A stretch of DNA of 64,000 nt from NCBI RefSeq assembly GCF_023973825.1, contig NC_090119.1, positions 62,001 through 126,000 of the forward strand. Direction: 5' to 3'. Below the pieces are notes generated by a model. The model did not search any database. It had not been told where the DNA came from and worked only from the letters and a program-made list of their open reading frames with translations. The position numbers and the translations under genes were made by a program. Below are positions 11,368 to 23,300 of the stretch, piece after piece (the first letter of the stretch is position 1; each line of letters begins with the position of its first letter). This DNA is from Plasmodium brasilianum (Eukaryota > Apicomplexa > Aconoidasida > Haemosporida > Plasmodiidae).

Positions 11368-13695
11368 TTAATGGTTAATTTTTATGTTTAAAATTTTGAT
11401 ATCCTCTAGGGGTTTGTCCTTCTTATCAGTACGGACTTTTTCTATATCCAAAACAACCTTAGTTCCCTGAGTTACTTTACCAAAAACTGTGTGTTTAAAA
11501 TCAAGCCAGGGACAGGGGACAGTAGTGATAAAAAACTGGGAACCATTAGTATTGGGTCCACAATTTGCCATTGATACCATAAAGGGTTTGGAGTGATTGA
11601 GATGATCGAAAAATTCATCTTCAAATTCATTCCCCCAAATACTTTCTCCCCCTGTACCATCACCTGTGGGGTCACCAGTTTGAATCATAAAATGTTTGAT
11701 AATTCGATGAAAAATACAATTATTATAATATCCATTAATTGAATGAACAGAAAAATTTTGCACTGTTTTCTTGCATTCTTTATGAAAAAAGGTAATATAT
11801 ATTTCTCCCATAGTAGTATAGATGACTGCACTTTTCGGAATTTTCGTGTTATTTTCAATGTTTTTTAAAGGTGCTGATATAAAAGAGTTTAAATCATTTT
11901 TGCTTGGTTGTTCATTATATATATCTCTTTCATCTAGTTCATGATCATTTAATAATTTTTTTGTAAAAATATAAAACCGACACTTTTTATATACAGTGCA
12001 AAATAAAGCACAATCAGATATGTTATTTTCATTAATATATAAAGACTCATGAATATTATTATTAATTTTGTTAACGGGTATTATTTTTTGATATAAGGAA
12101 AGAGACAAATATCGTAAATTTGTTTCGTTTTTTCCAATTATGTAACATAACTGATTAGTTATAAAGTTCACAACTTTTATACCAATAAAAGTGGAATATA
12201 TAATATATTGATTTGATTCATCAAAAGTAATCATATCTAATTTTATATTTTTACTTTTTATATGTTTTTTTATTTCTTTCTCAATAAAAAGCCTTTTTCC
12301 AAAATCTAAACTATCAATATGTAATTCCTTTTTTAAAGGGTCATTTTGAGCCGTTAAATACATTTCTGTGCTTTCATCATATACCCTATATAACTTCATA
12401 GTTTTAAATTTATATATTCGTAAGAAATAGTTTTCAGATAAAATTGCCATAAATTCCCCATCTAAACTAATGTTTATGCATAGTGCATATGTTTTATATT
12501 TACACAATTCGTATAAATCAGTTTCACTTTTAAAGGAAAATTCTAATTTTTTTATCAGATTGTATCTTTTATTTGATATGTTTGTGTCTTTTTCATCACT
12601 TCTGTCCTTTCTCATCTCAGCACTTGTTGAAGCAGTAGCTGTGGTAGTAGCAGCAGTACTAACAGCAGTACTAGAAGTAGTAACAGCACTATCAGTAACA
12701 GTGCTATATCTGCTACTTTCATGATCGTACTTGGGGAATTTAAAATTTGTTACATCCACTATATCAATAAGTCCACTATTATCGCTTAGCACACAAAGGT
12801 TGTACATTTTATTATATCTTATTATTTCAATTATCCTAGAACTAAAATTTATTACTTGTGTGCATATATCACTTTCGAACGGTTTGTAAATATATATGCA
12901 CGGTTTTTCATTTGATGATATAGCTACTTTTACCGAAGCAGAAAAAAGGGATGAAAAAACAAATTCTCCAGTTTTGGGGAAGAAATCCAATTTTATTATT
13001 ATGTTCATATCAAAGCTACTAATATCAAATTGTTTATATGTTTTGTCTTTTGATAAACTTCCTAATAATTCTTCATCTTCTGAAATAAACAAACAAATAA
13101 TTTCATCCGAATGAATTTTAAAATGTTTTACAAATTCGATGGATCCTACATTTTTATACCAGAATTTTATTACTCCATTAGCACTTCCCGTAACTATATA
13201 TTTCTTTTTATTACTTACAAGGATGTGTGTTACAACATCCGTGTGCATGTAACTTACTTCGTAATTTTTATTAGTTGGGATATTCTTTAAGTATATATCA
13301 TTGTTTATTTTTATTTTTTTTATTTTTTTTATTTTTCGTGTTTCTTCAATTTTTTCAATATTAATTTTTTTTTTTTTTTCTCTATTTCTTCTTATACCTT
13401 CAATTTTTCTTTTATGTGATGATGTATTCTCTTCCTTTTTTGAATGCATACAAAGAGGAGATTCCTTTTCCGCATTCTTTAACGCTTTCTCACTTTTATC
13501 AATATCATTATCATTATCATCATGTTCATCGTCCCTTTCTTTGTCGCCTTTGCCTCTGATTTCCTCTAAGGGCACTGGACCAAAACTACCATCACTAGAT
13601 TCATCACCTGAAGAATTAAGATCTTTTTCTTCTTTTTTGTTATGGGTCGTAATTTCCTTCATTTCCTCCTCATTTTCTTTTTTAAAGAATTTCAT
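11368..13695 (-). CDS. WD40-repeat cyclophilin (PPWD1/CYP81 type peptidyl-prolyl isomerase)
   Basis: Nuclear-type PPIase joining an N-terminal WD40 propeller to a C-terminal cyclophilin domain, the architecture of human PPWD1, a spliceosome-associated isomerase. The start is placed at the ATG at 13695 (MKFFKKEN); three codons upstream a GTG extends the frame but is an unlikely start. Residues 1-140 are charged and low complexity. WD units follow, for example VTGSANGVIKFWYK and SEDEELLGSLSKDKTYKQFD, through about residue 560, broken by a Ser/Thr/Ala-rich insertion. The cyclophilin domain fills the last 155 residues with active-site Arg in FHRIIKHFMIQ, then TNGSQFFIT and the cyclosporin-contact Trp in PWLDFKHTVFG, so it should be active. 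P. falciparum has a similar protein called CYP81. About 775 aa, no intron seen. Confidence 0.92.
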   Translation of the reverse strand: MKFFKKENEEEMKEITTHNKKEEKDLNSSGDESSDGSFGPVPLEEIRGKGDKERDDEHDDNDNDIDKSEKALKNAEKESPLCMHSKKEENTSSHKRKIEGIRRNREKKKKINIEKIEETRKIKKIKKIKINNDIYLKNIPTNKNYEVSYMHTDVVTHILVSNKKKYIVTGSANGVIKFWYKNVGSIEFVKHFKIHSDEIICLFISEDEELLGSLSKDKTYKQFDISSFDMNIIIKLDFFPKTGEFVFSSLFSASVKVAISSNEKPCIYIYKPFESDICTQVINFSSRIIEIIRYNKMYNLCVLSDNSGLIDIVDVTNFKFPKYDHESSRYSTVTDSAVTTSSTAVSTAATTTATASTSAEMRKDRSDEKDTNISNKRYNLIKKLEFSFKSETDLYELCKYKTYALCINISLDGEFMAILSENYFLRIYKFKTMKLYRVYDESTEMYLTAQNDPLKKELHIDSLDFGKRLFIEKEIKKHIKSKNIKLDMITFDESNQYIIYSTFIGIKVVNFITNQLCYIIGKNETNLRYLSLSLYQKIIPVNKINNNIHESLYINENNISDCALFCTVYKKCRFYIFTKKLLNDHELDERDIYNEQPSKNDLNSFISAPLKNIENNTKIPKSAVIYTTMGEIYITFFHKECKKTVQNFSVHSINGYYNNCIFHRIIKHFMIQTGDPTGDGTGGESIWGNEFEDEFFDHLNHSKPFMVSMANCGPNTNGSQFFITTVPCPWLDFKHTVFGKVTQGTKVVLDIEKVRTDKKDKPLEDIKILNIKINH

Positions 13696-13733
13696 AAGGG
13701 TCACAAGGATAAATATATATATATGTATATATT

Positions 13734-14165
13734 TTATTCAAAATAAATCTTGAACTGAGAGAAATCAGTCTCATTCCTTTTAATTAACGAAACAAGTTTA
13801 GAAAAATTTATCCATTTTTCGTGTACTTCTTGAATGCTATTTTCCCATCTATATAGAACAAATATATCTTCATAAAAAATTAAGAACAAAAAAGGAACAT
13901 TATTGCATCACTAATTTATGAAGTTGACGATTTTTACTTAAAACTTATGAATTTAAATGCAAAATTAGCTAATTGAAAAGGAATTTATTTAAAAAATTAA
14001 AGTGAAAAAAACAAAATAAAAAACAAAGAATGCTTTCTTAAAATCCGGAAATTTCATCTCCAAAATGTAATTTAAATGATTTTTTTATAAATAACGAAAG
14101 GGCTAAAAAATGGAAAAATGAAAGAAAGGTTTGCTTTTGGCGGCATTTAATACGTTATGCTTTAC

Positions 14166-14211
<46 letters not shown>

Positions 14212-14600
14212 GTAGTATTTGCTTATATATGCAGCATCTGTTTATGTATGTATGTGATAGGACATTTCTCAATTGCTCAGTGGATACCTCTTGTTTTTCA
14301 AAATTCAGTATAATTTTATATCTTTCTTCTTTTTTATGTCATTCGTTGTTATAATCATTAGTAAAAATATATGCACTCATATGGATTAGAAGAGGACCAG
14401 CTTAAAATTAAGGCTACATATTGAAAAAAAATTAAAATCTCAAAATATGAGGATTTTTCATTTTTTTTCCTTTGAAATTTAGAACGTATAAAAGATTATG
14501 TAGCACGACAAAAGTTAATAGATGTAGATTATTTCGTTTTAAATGGACCCGGATTAAACTGTTTTTTGACGCTTTGTTATTTATATATGCATACGTTTTG
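13734..14600 (-). other. possible small multi-exon gene (uncertain strand and borders)
   Basis: Base composition here is close to coding (about 27-30% G+C by hand count, against about 12-15% further along the gap). On the minus strand an open block 13734-13867 reads IFVLYRWENSIQEVHEKW and on to a stop, preceded by a T-rich tract ending in AG. Further minus-strand blocks read SFKLHFGDEISGF (about 14045-14110) and YKIILNFEKQEVSTEQLRN (about 14265-14325). I could not join them into one phase-consistent transcript. The last stop would lie only 38 bases before the cyclophilin ATG, which is unusually tight. A plus-strand block, RIKDYVARQKLIDVDYF (about 14484-14534), competes. It could also be an untranslated leader of the cyclophilin mRNA. 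Confidence 0.25.
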
Positions 14601-17600
14601 TAAATATGTACATATATTTATGTACATATTTATACGCATATATATATATATATATATATAATAAACAATTTTCACCTCCCATATAGTGACAGATTTATTG
14701 CTCCTTATGTCTTTACCGTGTTCAAAAGTTCTGTGCATACAAACTAAATCAGTTAATGATGAACTACGAACAATTCATATAATAATATTTCTAAGAACGC
14801 ACTATTAGAGATGTACTGCTTTTTATTTGTAAAGTGGTTTTTCATTTTATCGTAATTGGAACATTTTAACTTATGTGATAACGTAAATTTTTAATTTTGT
14901 ATGTACAAAAAAAAAAAAAAAAAATTATTTATATTACCAGAATTTTTCACAAATAATATGCATATAAAGCTAACGGATATTATACAAATGACATATAACA
15001 TGCACGAAGACGTATTTGAATGTAATAATTTTTAAAAATTTATTTTTGTGTAAAAAATAAATTGTCTTAAAATATGATTGTTCTTGTATAGTTCTTTTTT
15101 TTGTAAAAGATGTACAATAATTATCATTTTAGATTATCCCTAAATTTTACGATATAAAAAGGGAAAAGCAAAAAAAAAAAAAAAATATACATACCATAAT
15201 TCTTAGTGTTTAAATATGCTTGAAAAAAAAGAAAAAAGAAAAAAAGTAATACAATTAATTGTACATACGTTTACAAAAAAAATTCAATAGCATTTATGAC
15301 TAAATAGTAATAAAAAAAATTTCTGTAACTCACATTTTTTTTCGTTGTTTTTTTGGTGCGGCATACGGTAACTTTGCATTTGCACTCGTGGATATGCATA
15401 CGAACATATCACTTAGTATATATGCATATATATTATTATACATATATATATATTATATGTACATATATGCTACTTTATGGATATACATACACAAATCTGT
15501 TTATATATGAAATCATGCATATTTATATTTGCACACGCGTACACATAAGAAAACGCAAACTTACTATATGTAAGATTTTGTAGCATACTTTTTCTCCAAT
15601 AATATGTGAAACGCTCGACACTGTTAGTGTTTCATTTGTTCACAGCAAAAAGGATATTAATATAGAAATAAATTTACAAAAAGCAATTTTCTGATGATAT
15701 TTTTCATTTAGCACAATCTTATAATTTAAAATATTCTCTCTATTTTCATGTTAAAATAAGATAACACGTGTGAATGGATTTAATTTATAAAATTGTGTAT
15801 ATACATAAATGTAATATGCACATACAATTTCATTTGATATTTATGAAGGAGAAAATGTACTCTTTTTTACTATATGTATTTATATATATACATATATATA
15901 TGTTTGTACGTAATGTACAGTACAATTTCGCCAGGATATTTTAGAGCTCCTTGTTATTTTTTCTTTCAGCAAGAAAATTATAACTTAATTTTAAGGATTA
16001 TAAAAATGTGCATTTTGGCGTATGCACATTTATGTATATATTGTCTGTTCTCAAATGTAAAAAAAAAAAAAAAATTGAAAATATGAAATTATATATCATT
16101 AAGGGGAATATTATATAATTTCATTTTTAATTCTCTGTTAATTTTACTTTTATTATCGTATTTTTTACGTGTTTGCACTTTTTTTATATGTGAACATATC
16201 TCTTTTTGGAATATAAGTTTGTTTTTACGTTTTTTTGTTACAAAATTTTTATGTGTATATTTATATATACATGTATTATTTGCTATTGATTATATTGTGT
16301 AAAAAAAATTCTAGCATATGTTTGCTATTACAAATGAAAACGCTATAAAATTGAATCAAAAAAATATACACAAAACTATGAACATTTTTTATTTTCTTTA
16401 TGTTCCTGAATTGTACATGCAAAAAAAGAAAAAAAAAAAAAAGGTGTATTAATGTGCAAGCATTGGGTTATAAAAATTATATATAGTTATCAAATAAAAT
16501 ATATTATAGTTATTTATTCGTACAATATTCATGCACATTTTTTATTTTGTTATTCAATAACTTTTTTTTATTCAGCTTTTTATAATACATTTTATGTGAA
16601 GACATGTAATATATTTAAAATTTTCACTTATCTTTTAAAGCTTTTATTTCACATTTTTATTAAATTACTACTTAGTTTTAATATATTTATGTATAAAATA
16701 TTAATATGCATTTTTACTGTAATTTTTACATGGCCATAGTTTCCTTGATATTTTGCACCTTGTTGTTCAGGTAAAAAATAAAAATATATATATATTTATA
16801 TATAATATATATAAATTTCTTTGCACACGCTAAACAAATTGGTTGGAAATATGAAAATAAACTAGGTAAAATTGATACATGATCATTATTCATACACTTT
16901 TATAAATAAATGTAAAATATATATATATATATATATAATACGTACATATATTTAAACATATGTATGCAATATTATTATATGCATTTCTTATATATATATC
17001 CGTTTTACAATTTTGCTATTTTTACTTGTATTATTCATACATTTAAATTTAAGTGTATAACACATTAAATATTTATGAATAAAAAAATAAAAAAAAAGTG
17101 AAAAGTATGATCCAAAAATAGTTTTTGAAAATACAAAAAGTTTGAAAAAGGGAGAAAAATAATTCTGAATGAGGAAATTTTTTTTTTTTTTTTTATTTTA
17201 AAAATTAAATATTATTTACATGTACAGAATAATTTAAAACATCTTTTCTTTTCTTTTTTTAAAATGAAACATTTTCTTATAAAAGTATGTATTACTTTTT
17301 GTATATAATTATTTTTAAACACCATATTATATAAATTGTTAAAGACATATAAATAATATGAAGCACTTCACCAGGAATACATTTTTATGAAATGATATAA
17401 ATTACATTTTTTCCTTTTTTTCTTTTTCTTTTTATTTTTGGCATAATTTTTTTTCACCTTTTTAATGTTTTCAATTTTAAAAAAATCAAAATATAGCAAC
17501 TTTTGTTTCATGAATTTTATAGTATGATAAATTTTTTAATAAATATTCTGAAAATACGTTAACCATATTGACATATATATTTATATATATATACGCATTT

Positions 17601-18941
17601 TTACATAAGCACATAAATAAGAATTTCTTTTTCCTTTTTGATCTTTAAAAAAATGTGTTGATTACACCAATATAATTTACTAATTTTCATTACCTTTTTC
17701 CAAATAATTTATGAAGACATTGCGAGAGAATATACTATGGGGGCAACCCCAAAATAATTTAATTTCCAACAATATTACATATATTTTTTTATTAATACTA
17801 CTTATTTTTATTTTTTTAAAATGTGTTTTTTTCTTTTTTAGATAATTTTATTTCTTTAATAGTTATGAAACGTAAAAAACATGCAAAAGTACATGATGTA
17901 TATATGTATTATTACGTATGGCTATCTATATAATTTTTCTTTATATGTATGTGTATAAGTGTACTTATATATAGTAAAGAATAACTCATTTTTGTTTATA
18001 CATTATTATATATAAATACGTTTTTCCTTTTCCACATTTTTGTCAATTGTATCTGTGAATATATCGTAGAAAAAAAAAAAAAAAAATAATAATAATATTG
18101 CTGCAAATATGTGTTTTTAAAAGTGTTGCAATTAGATATAAATTTTTATGTTTTCTGTTTTATATGTAATACACCAAGCATACTCATAAATGTTTGCTAT
18201 ATTTATTTTATTGTCAGTTTATGTTCATCTTTTTTCTTTTTTTTAAAATAAGAATTTTATTTAAATTAATTTATAAATGCATTATGATAATATAACATTA
18301 AAAAATTTGTGTGTCAAATAATTTTTTTTTTGAAGAAGTGTAATAATTATATATATATATATATATTATACATACTATGTTGTAAACTACTACATTTTCA
18401 ATAATTTTTTTTATATATTTATGTAATACATAAAAATGTTGAAAAAATATAAAAATATAATTTATCTGAAATTTTTATATAAGTATATATTTTTATATAT
18501 AAATTTTAAAAATAGTTATTATGGTCTTGTAAAAATTTATACTTTTTGAAATATGTATACATATTTATATTATCATCTTTCCAATACATACCTGATGGTG
18601 ATATGCGCATATTTGTCTATAATTCTTTATATTTTATTTTTTGTATTGTGACATGTTATTTTGTATGTTAATTGTAAAAAATATTTCAAATATGTTATTG
18701 TAATTATGTATGTGTATATATATACGTATGTAAACATTTTATGGTTTTATTTTTTATTTAAAAAAAAAAAAAGAAATCATAAAACGTATTAAAAAATTTT
18801 ATGTTATTGTTTGTGATGAAATAAATATTAACAATGACAAAAAAACATATATCTGAGATGTATTTTTAAAGTGACTTTTTAATATTGTTTAATTATTTAG
18901 GAAGAAGTGAATAATTTTAAGCCTAAAGAATTATTCAGAGT

Positions 18942-18993
<52 letters not shown>

Positions 18994-19610
18994 GTATGTA
19001 TATAAATATGTGTATATGCATATAAAGATGTATATGTATATTAAGATGCAGAAATATGTGTATATGAATAAATGTATATAATAACAAATGAACACATATT
19101 CATTAAATTTTATTTATATACATAAAAATTTGTTATTTATTAAGTATCACATTTCTTTGAGCAAAATTATTATCGGCATGTAGAAATAACATTTGTTGTT
19201 TTTGGATATTCATTTATAATATTTAATTTTTAATATTTTATTCTTTTTTTTTTTGTTTTTAATTTTTAACAAATTTACTATTTATTTCGATTTACATCAA
19301 ATTATTTTTTTCTCTACAATTATATGTACATATGTGTATACGTATATATAAATATATGTAGGGTATTATATATATATATATATATATGTGTGTGTAGGGG
19401 TATTCATATATATGTGTGAATGTATGAGTGTATTTATATATGTGTATGCATAATTTATACCTTCTTATTTAAAATAAAGAGGTTACGGCAGATAATATTT
19501 AATTAAAGATAATGGAAAAATAGAAATAAAAAAGGATTAAAATGTATTAAGATTTTTATGTATTTTAGAACAAATTGGGCTTATAAAAAATAAGAACAAA
19601 ACAACAATAA

Positions 19611-19650
<40 letters not shown>

Positions 19651-19968
19651 AGAAAAAGAAAAAAGAGAACACTACTTATTTTTGGTATGTTAGAGTTATT
19701 TTAATGTAAATTAAAATATGAAAAATATTCTATACTTCATTTAACTGTGTATTAATTACTATTTCTTTGTTTTATGAGTATAATAATAGATTAATTCTGT
19801 TATAATTAAATTACGAGATTTCAAAGTTTTCTTTTTCAAGATTATAAAAAAATAACATAACAACATACATTTTTTTGTATATATAAAAATATGTATATGT
19901 ATGTATATACATATATTTAAAAGTAATTAAAAAGTAAAAAGTTGAAAATGACTAATTAAAACAAACAG

Positions 19969-20033
<65 letters not shown>

Positions 20034-20327
20034 AAAAGAAAAAGAAAAAGAAAAAGAAAAAAAAATATAAAAACAAAACAAAACAAAAATAAGGAAAAAT
20101 TAAGAATGATAAAGAGTTTATATTTTTGGAAACTATATACTCACATATATATAATATATATATATAAGTATTTTCCATTTTTATGTAGTGTCCCACTTTT
20201 GTTTCCTTTTTTTCTTTTTTTTTTTTTTAAATGGAAAAAGCGCATTTTTCTGTAATTTATACATATTAATTTGTGTATTTGTATAAGTTTAAGTGTTTTT
20301 CTTTTCTTTCTTTTTTTTTTTTTTTTA
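14600..20327. other. 5.7-kb gene-free AT-rich region upstream of the KH gene
   Basis: Roughly 85-90% A+T with dozens of TA/TATG microsatellites (for example 18946-19005 and 19368-19395) and poly(A) tracts. I see no supportable protein or tRNA. It is less AT-extreme than published Plasmodium centromeres (about 97%), so I do not call one. It probably holds the promoter and long 5' UTR of the KH-domain gene. Confidence 0.5.
19972..20064. repeat. about 60-bp poly(dA) tract followed by GAAAAA repeats
   Basis: An uninterrupted run of about 60 adenines is followed by several GAAAAA units, ending about 265 bp before the KH-gene ATG. Long poly(dA:dT) tracts exclude nucleosomes in Plasmodium and yeast promoters, so this is a plausible promoter-associated element. 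The exact length is unreliable because such runs are prone to sequencing error. Confidence 0.8.
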
Positions 20328-23300
20328 ATGGTAAAAAATAATAATAAAATGGACAAGAATCAGTTATTGCAGAAATCTGAGAAAGCCAACTTTTATAATT
20401 CAAAGATAAAAAATAAATCCAACGAAAATATAACAGACTGCAAAAAGGAAAGTAATATATTACAAAGTGATGTTCTACAGAATGTTAATTTACAAGGCAA
20501 AGTGCACATAAAAAAATATGTTGAAAAAACGACTAAATTATATAATGTGGAAAATAGAAATATAATAAAAAATATATCAGAAAATATTGAAGATGCAAAT
20601 GATACGAATGTGAAGAGTGAGCAAGAAGAATTGTCACAAGGTAATTTCAGTGCCCTTTCGGAAAAACGTTTTGATAATAACAATAATAATGGTAATAGCT
20701 ATCATAATAGAAATGGTAGTGGAAGTAGTATTAGAAACAGCAGTAGCAACAGCAATAGCAGTAGCAATAATAACGTATTAAGTATCGAATCAGGGAGTTG
20801 TAACCCTGGGAAAGTTGAATTTGTGGAAAATAAAAATTTTAGTAGCAGAAAAGATAACATTGAGAGCAACATTACACATTTCCATGATACTGGCGTTGCA
20901 GAAAATAATGAAATCACGAGCAAGTTGAATGATAAGAATTATTGTAATAATAAGAACTTTACTAATAATAACACATATTATAATATGATGTGTAAGGATA
21001 TAAACTATGTTTGTAATTCAAACACAGGAACTATTAATCAAAATAAGAACAGTCACAACCAAGCTATTAATGATATAAATAAAAAGAGTAACTATCATAC
21101 GAAATTTATATCAGGTAGTAGTTCAAATTTTGATGGGTTAAATAATTCGAATGATAGAAATAAAGAGTATTCCTCTCATCATACAAATAGTGAGCATATG
21201 AATAATGTTAACTTTATTGATAATGGTAACAGTAGTAGTAGTAGTGAAAAGTTAGGATGTATGTTGGAGAATACGGAAGAATATAGAGAAAATGTACAAC
21301 ATTACGATAATATTCAAAAGAGTTCGACAAATTGTAGTATAACTAACGAAATGAATAGAAATGAACAAAAAAATAAAAATTACCAAATGGGTGAGAATGA
21401 GAGTAAAAATGACCAAATAGATGAAAATGATATTATGCTAAAATCATGTTTTACCGACTCCAATAAAGTTAGTAATTACAACTTGAACGAAGAGAATGAA
21501 TGTAATAAAGAAGAAAGTTTATATGACAATATTAAGGATAGAGTTTCTGAAAAAACTTTTTCATCATCTACTGATTTGAAGAGGCTCAATTCTTTAAATA
21601 ATTCAAATAATTCGTTTATTTTTTCAAATAATATTCTAGAGGGAAAATATAATAATAATAATAATAGTGCCAATTGTAATTTTGAGAAAAGTAGCGAAAG
21701 GGGCAGTGAAAGGGGAAACGAAAAATATAGCGAATATGGTGATAATGACAAGATAAAGGGAAAAAATGAGAAGAAAGGAATTTGTAGCAACGACTCCTGT
21801 GTTGTTAGTGCAACTAAGGAAATGGAAGCGTGTTACAAAAGTTACAATAATAATGTAAATAATAATATTATAAATCAGTCCACATTTACTTTTTATGATA
21901 ACAATTTAAATAGTAATGAACTAATGGCAAACAAATTACAGACATTAAATGAAGCAAAAAATAGTTCAGATTATAACACACATTCTGAACATGATAATAA
22001 TAATGAAAAGAAATCAATGCTTTTTAAAAATTATGATTTTTCAGTTTTTGATTATTTAGATAATTATAAAAATATTTACAACAATGATAGGAAAGATAAT
22101 ACCCTTAGCCTTTTAGAAAAAGTCGATTCTAATTTTAAACTATTGAACACAAGTATAAATGAAAAGAAACATATCATAATAGAGGAGAATTATTACAATG
22201 CAGAAGAAGCAAAATTTTTTAATAGTTTTCTTAATGACATTGCCAAAAATGTTAGTGAAGAGAGAGAAGGAAAATATTTTAGTACCGAGGATACTATGTC
22301 CACACATATTTACAGAAACAGTAATATCATTGATAGTAGTATAAAGAACAATGTGCACTTGACTCATTTGAATAATATAAGGGAGTTGTATGCAAATTTT
22401 GATTCAACTTGTAATAATTTTAAAAAGGAAAAACATGGATTTATATTTGCAAATGGTTTAAATAAATGTGGTAGTGATTTATTTAATAAATATAATGATG
22501 AACGTAGTCATGAAGCTTTGAATGGAGATACAAAAGAAAGTGTAGAAAAAAATAAAACATATGATAGTAGCTGTCATAATCAATTGCTTAATAATCATAA
22601 CAGAGATTCACAAACTAATGGAAAGGAAATAAATAAACAGAATGAGAGTTTTCAAAATTATGAAAAATGTAACTCAAGTAATGCACATACATTCAATAAG
22701 GAGGCTTCAAAATTTGTCAGTTTTAACAAAAACTTAAATTATGTTTTAATTAGTAAGACAGGAGAGGAGGAGGAGGATTGTTCCGGAAAATGTGTGTCAA
22801 GATACATGGAAAGGTATGTAGCAAATGAAGTAGTAAAAGAACCAGAAATCAAGGCAGCAAATGGTAACACCTTTTTCCAGGGGGAAGGGTTCAATAGTGG
22901 CAAGGATGTATACCATTTAACGAAGAATGGGAATTATACTGGTGTGAATAATGATAATGATATTAACTACAATGTTGATTATGATATTGACGACGATATT
23001 AATGGCAGCATTAAAGCCAATATTAACGACAACATTGACGACGATGATGATGGTGGGGATGTGGACATGATTAATAAAAATAGCAAACTAATGTCAATTA
23101 TTGGAAATAGAATCATGGATAGTTTAGAAAACATGGATGCCGGTGATGCAACGGATTCATTATATGAAATAATGATTATGAGAAATAACAAACAGAGTAC
23201 TTTTCATTGCATTAATTCTATGGATGATTCTTTAAATACAGCTGATAGAGAAATTGATAGTGAATTATATATTAAGCAACATTTTGTAAACTCAAAAAAT

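Noticed and set aside
16452..16739. 95-codon plus-strand open frame, Phe/Ile/Tyr-rich, membrane-like
   Set aside because: Composition follows from T-rich DNA; no conserved motif and no neighbouring exon.
16700..19700. Centromere in the long gap upstream of the KH gene
   Set aside because: Hand counts give about 10-13% G+C, while described Plasmodium centromeres are near 3% G+C over 2 kb or more. Only a windowed composition plot or CENH3 ChIP would change this.
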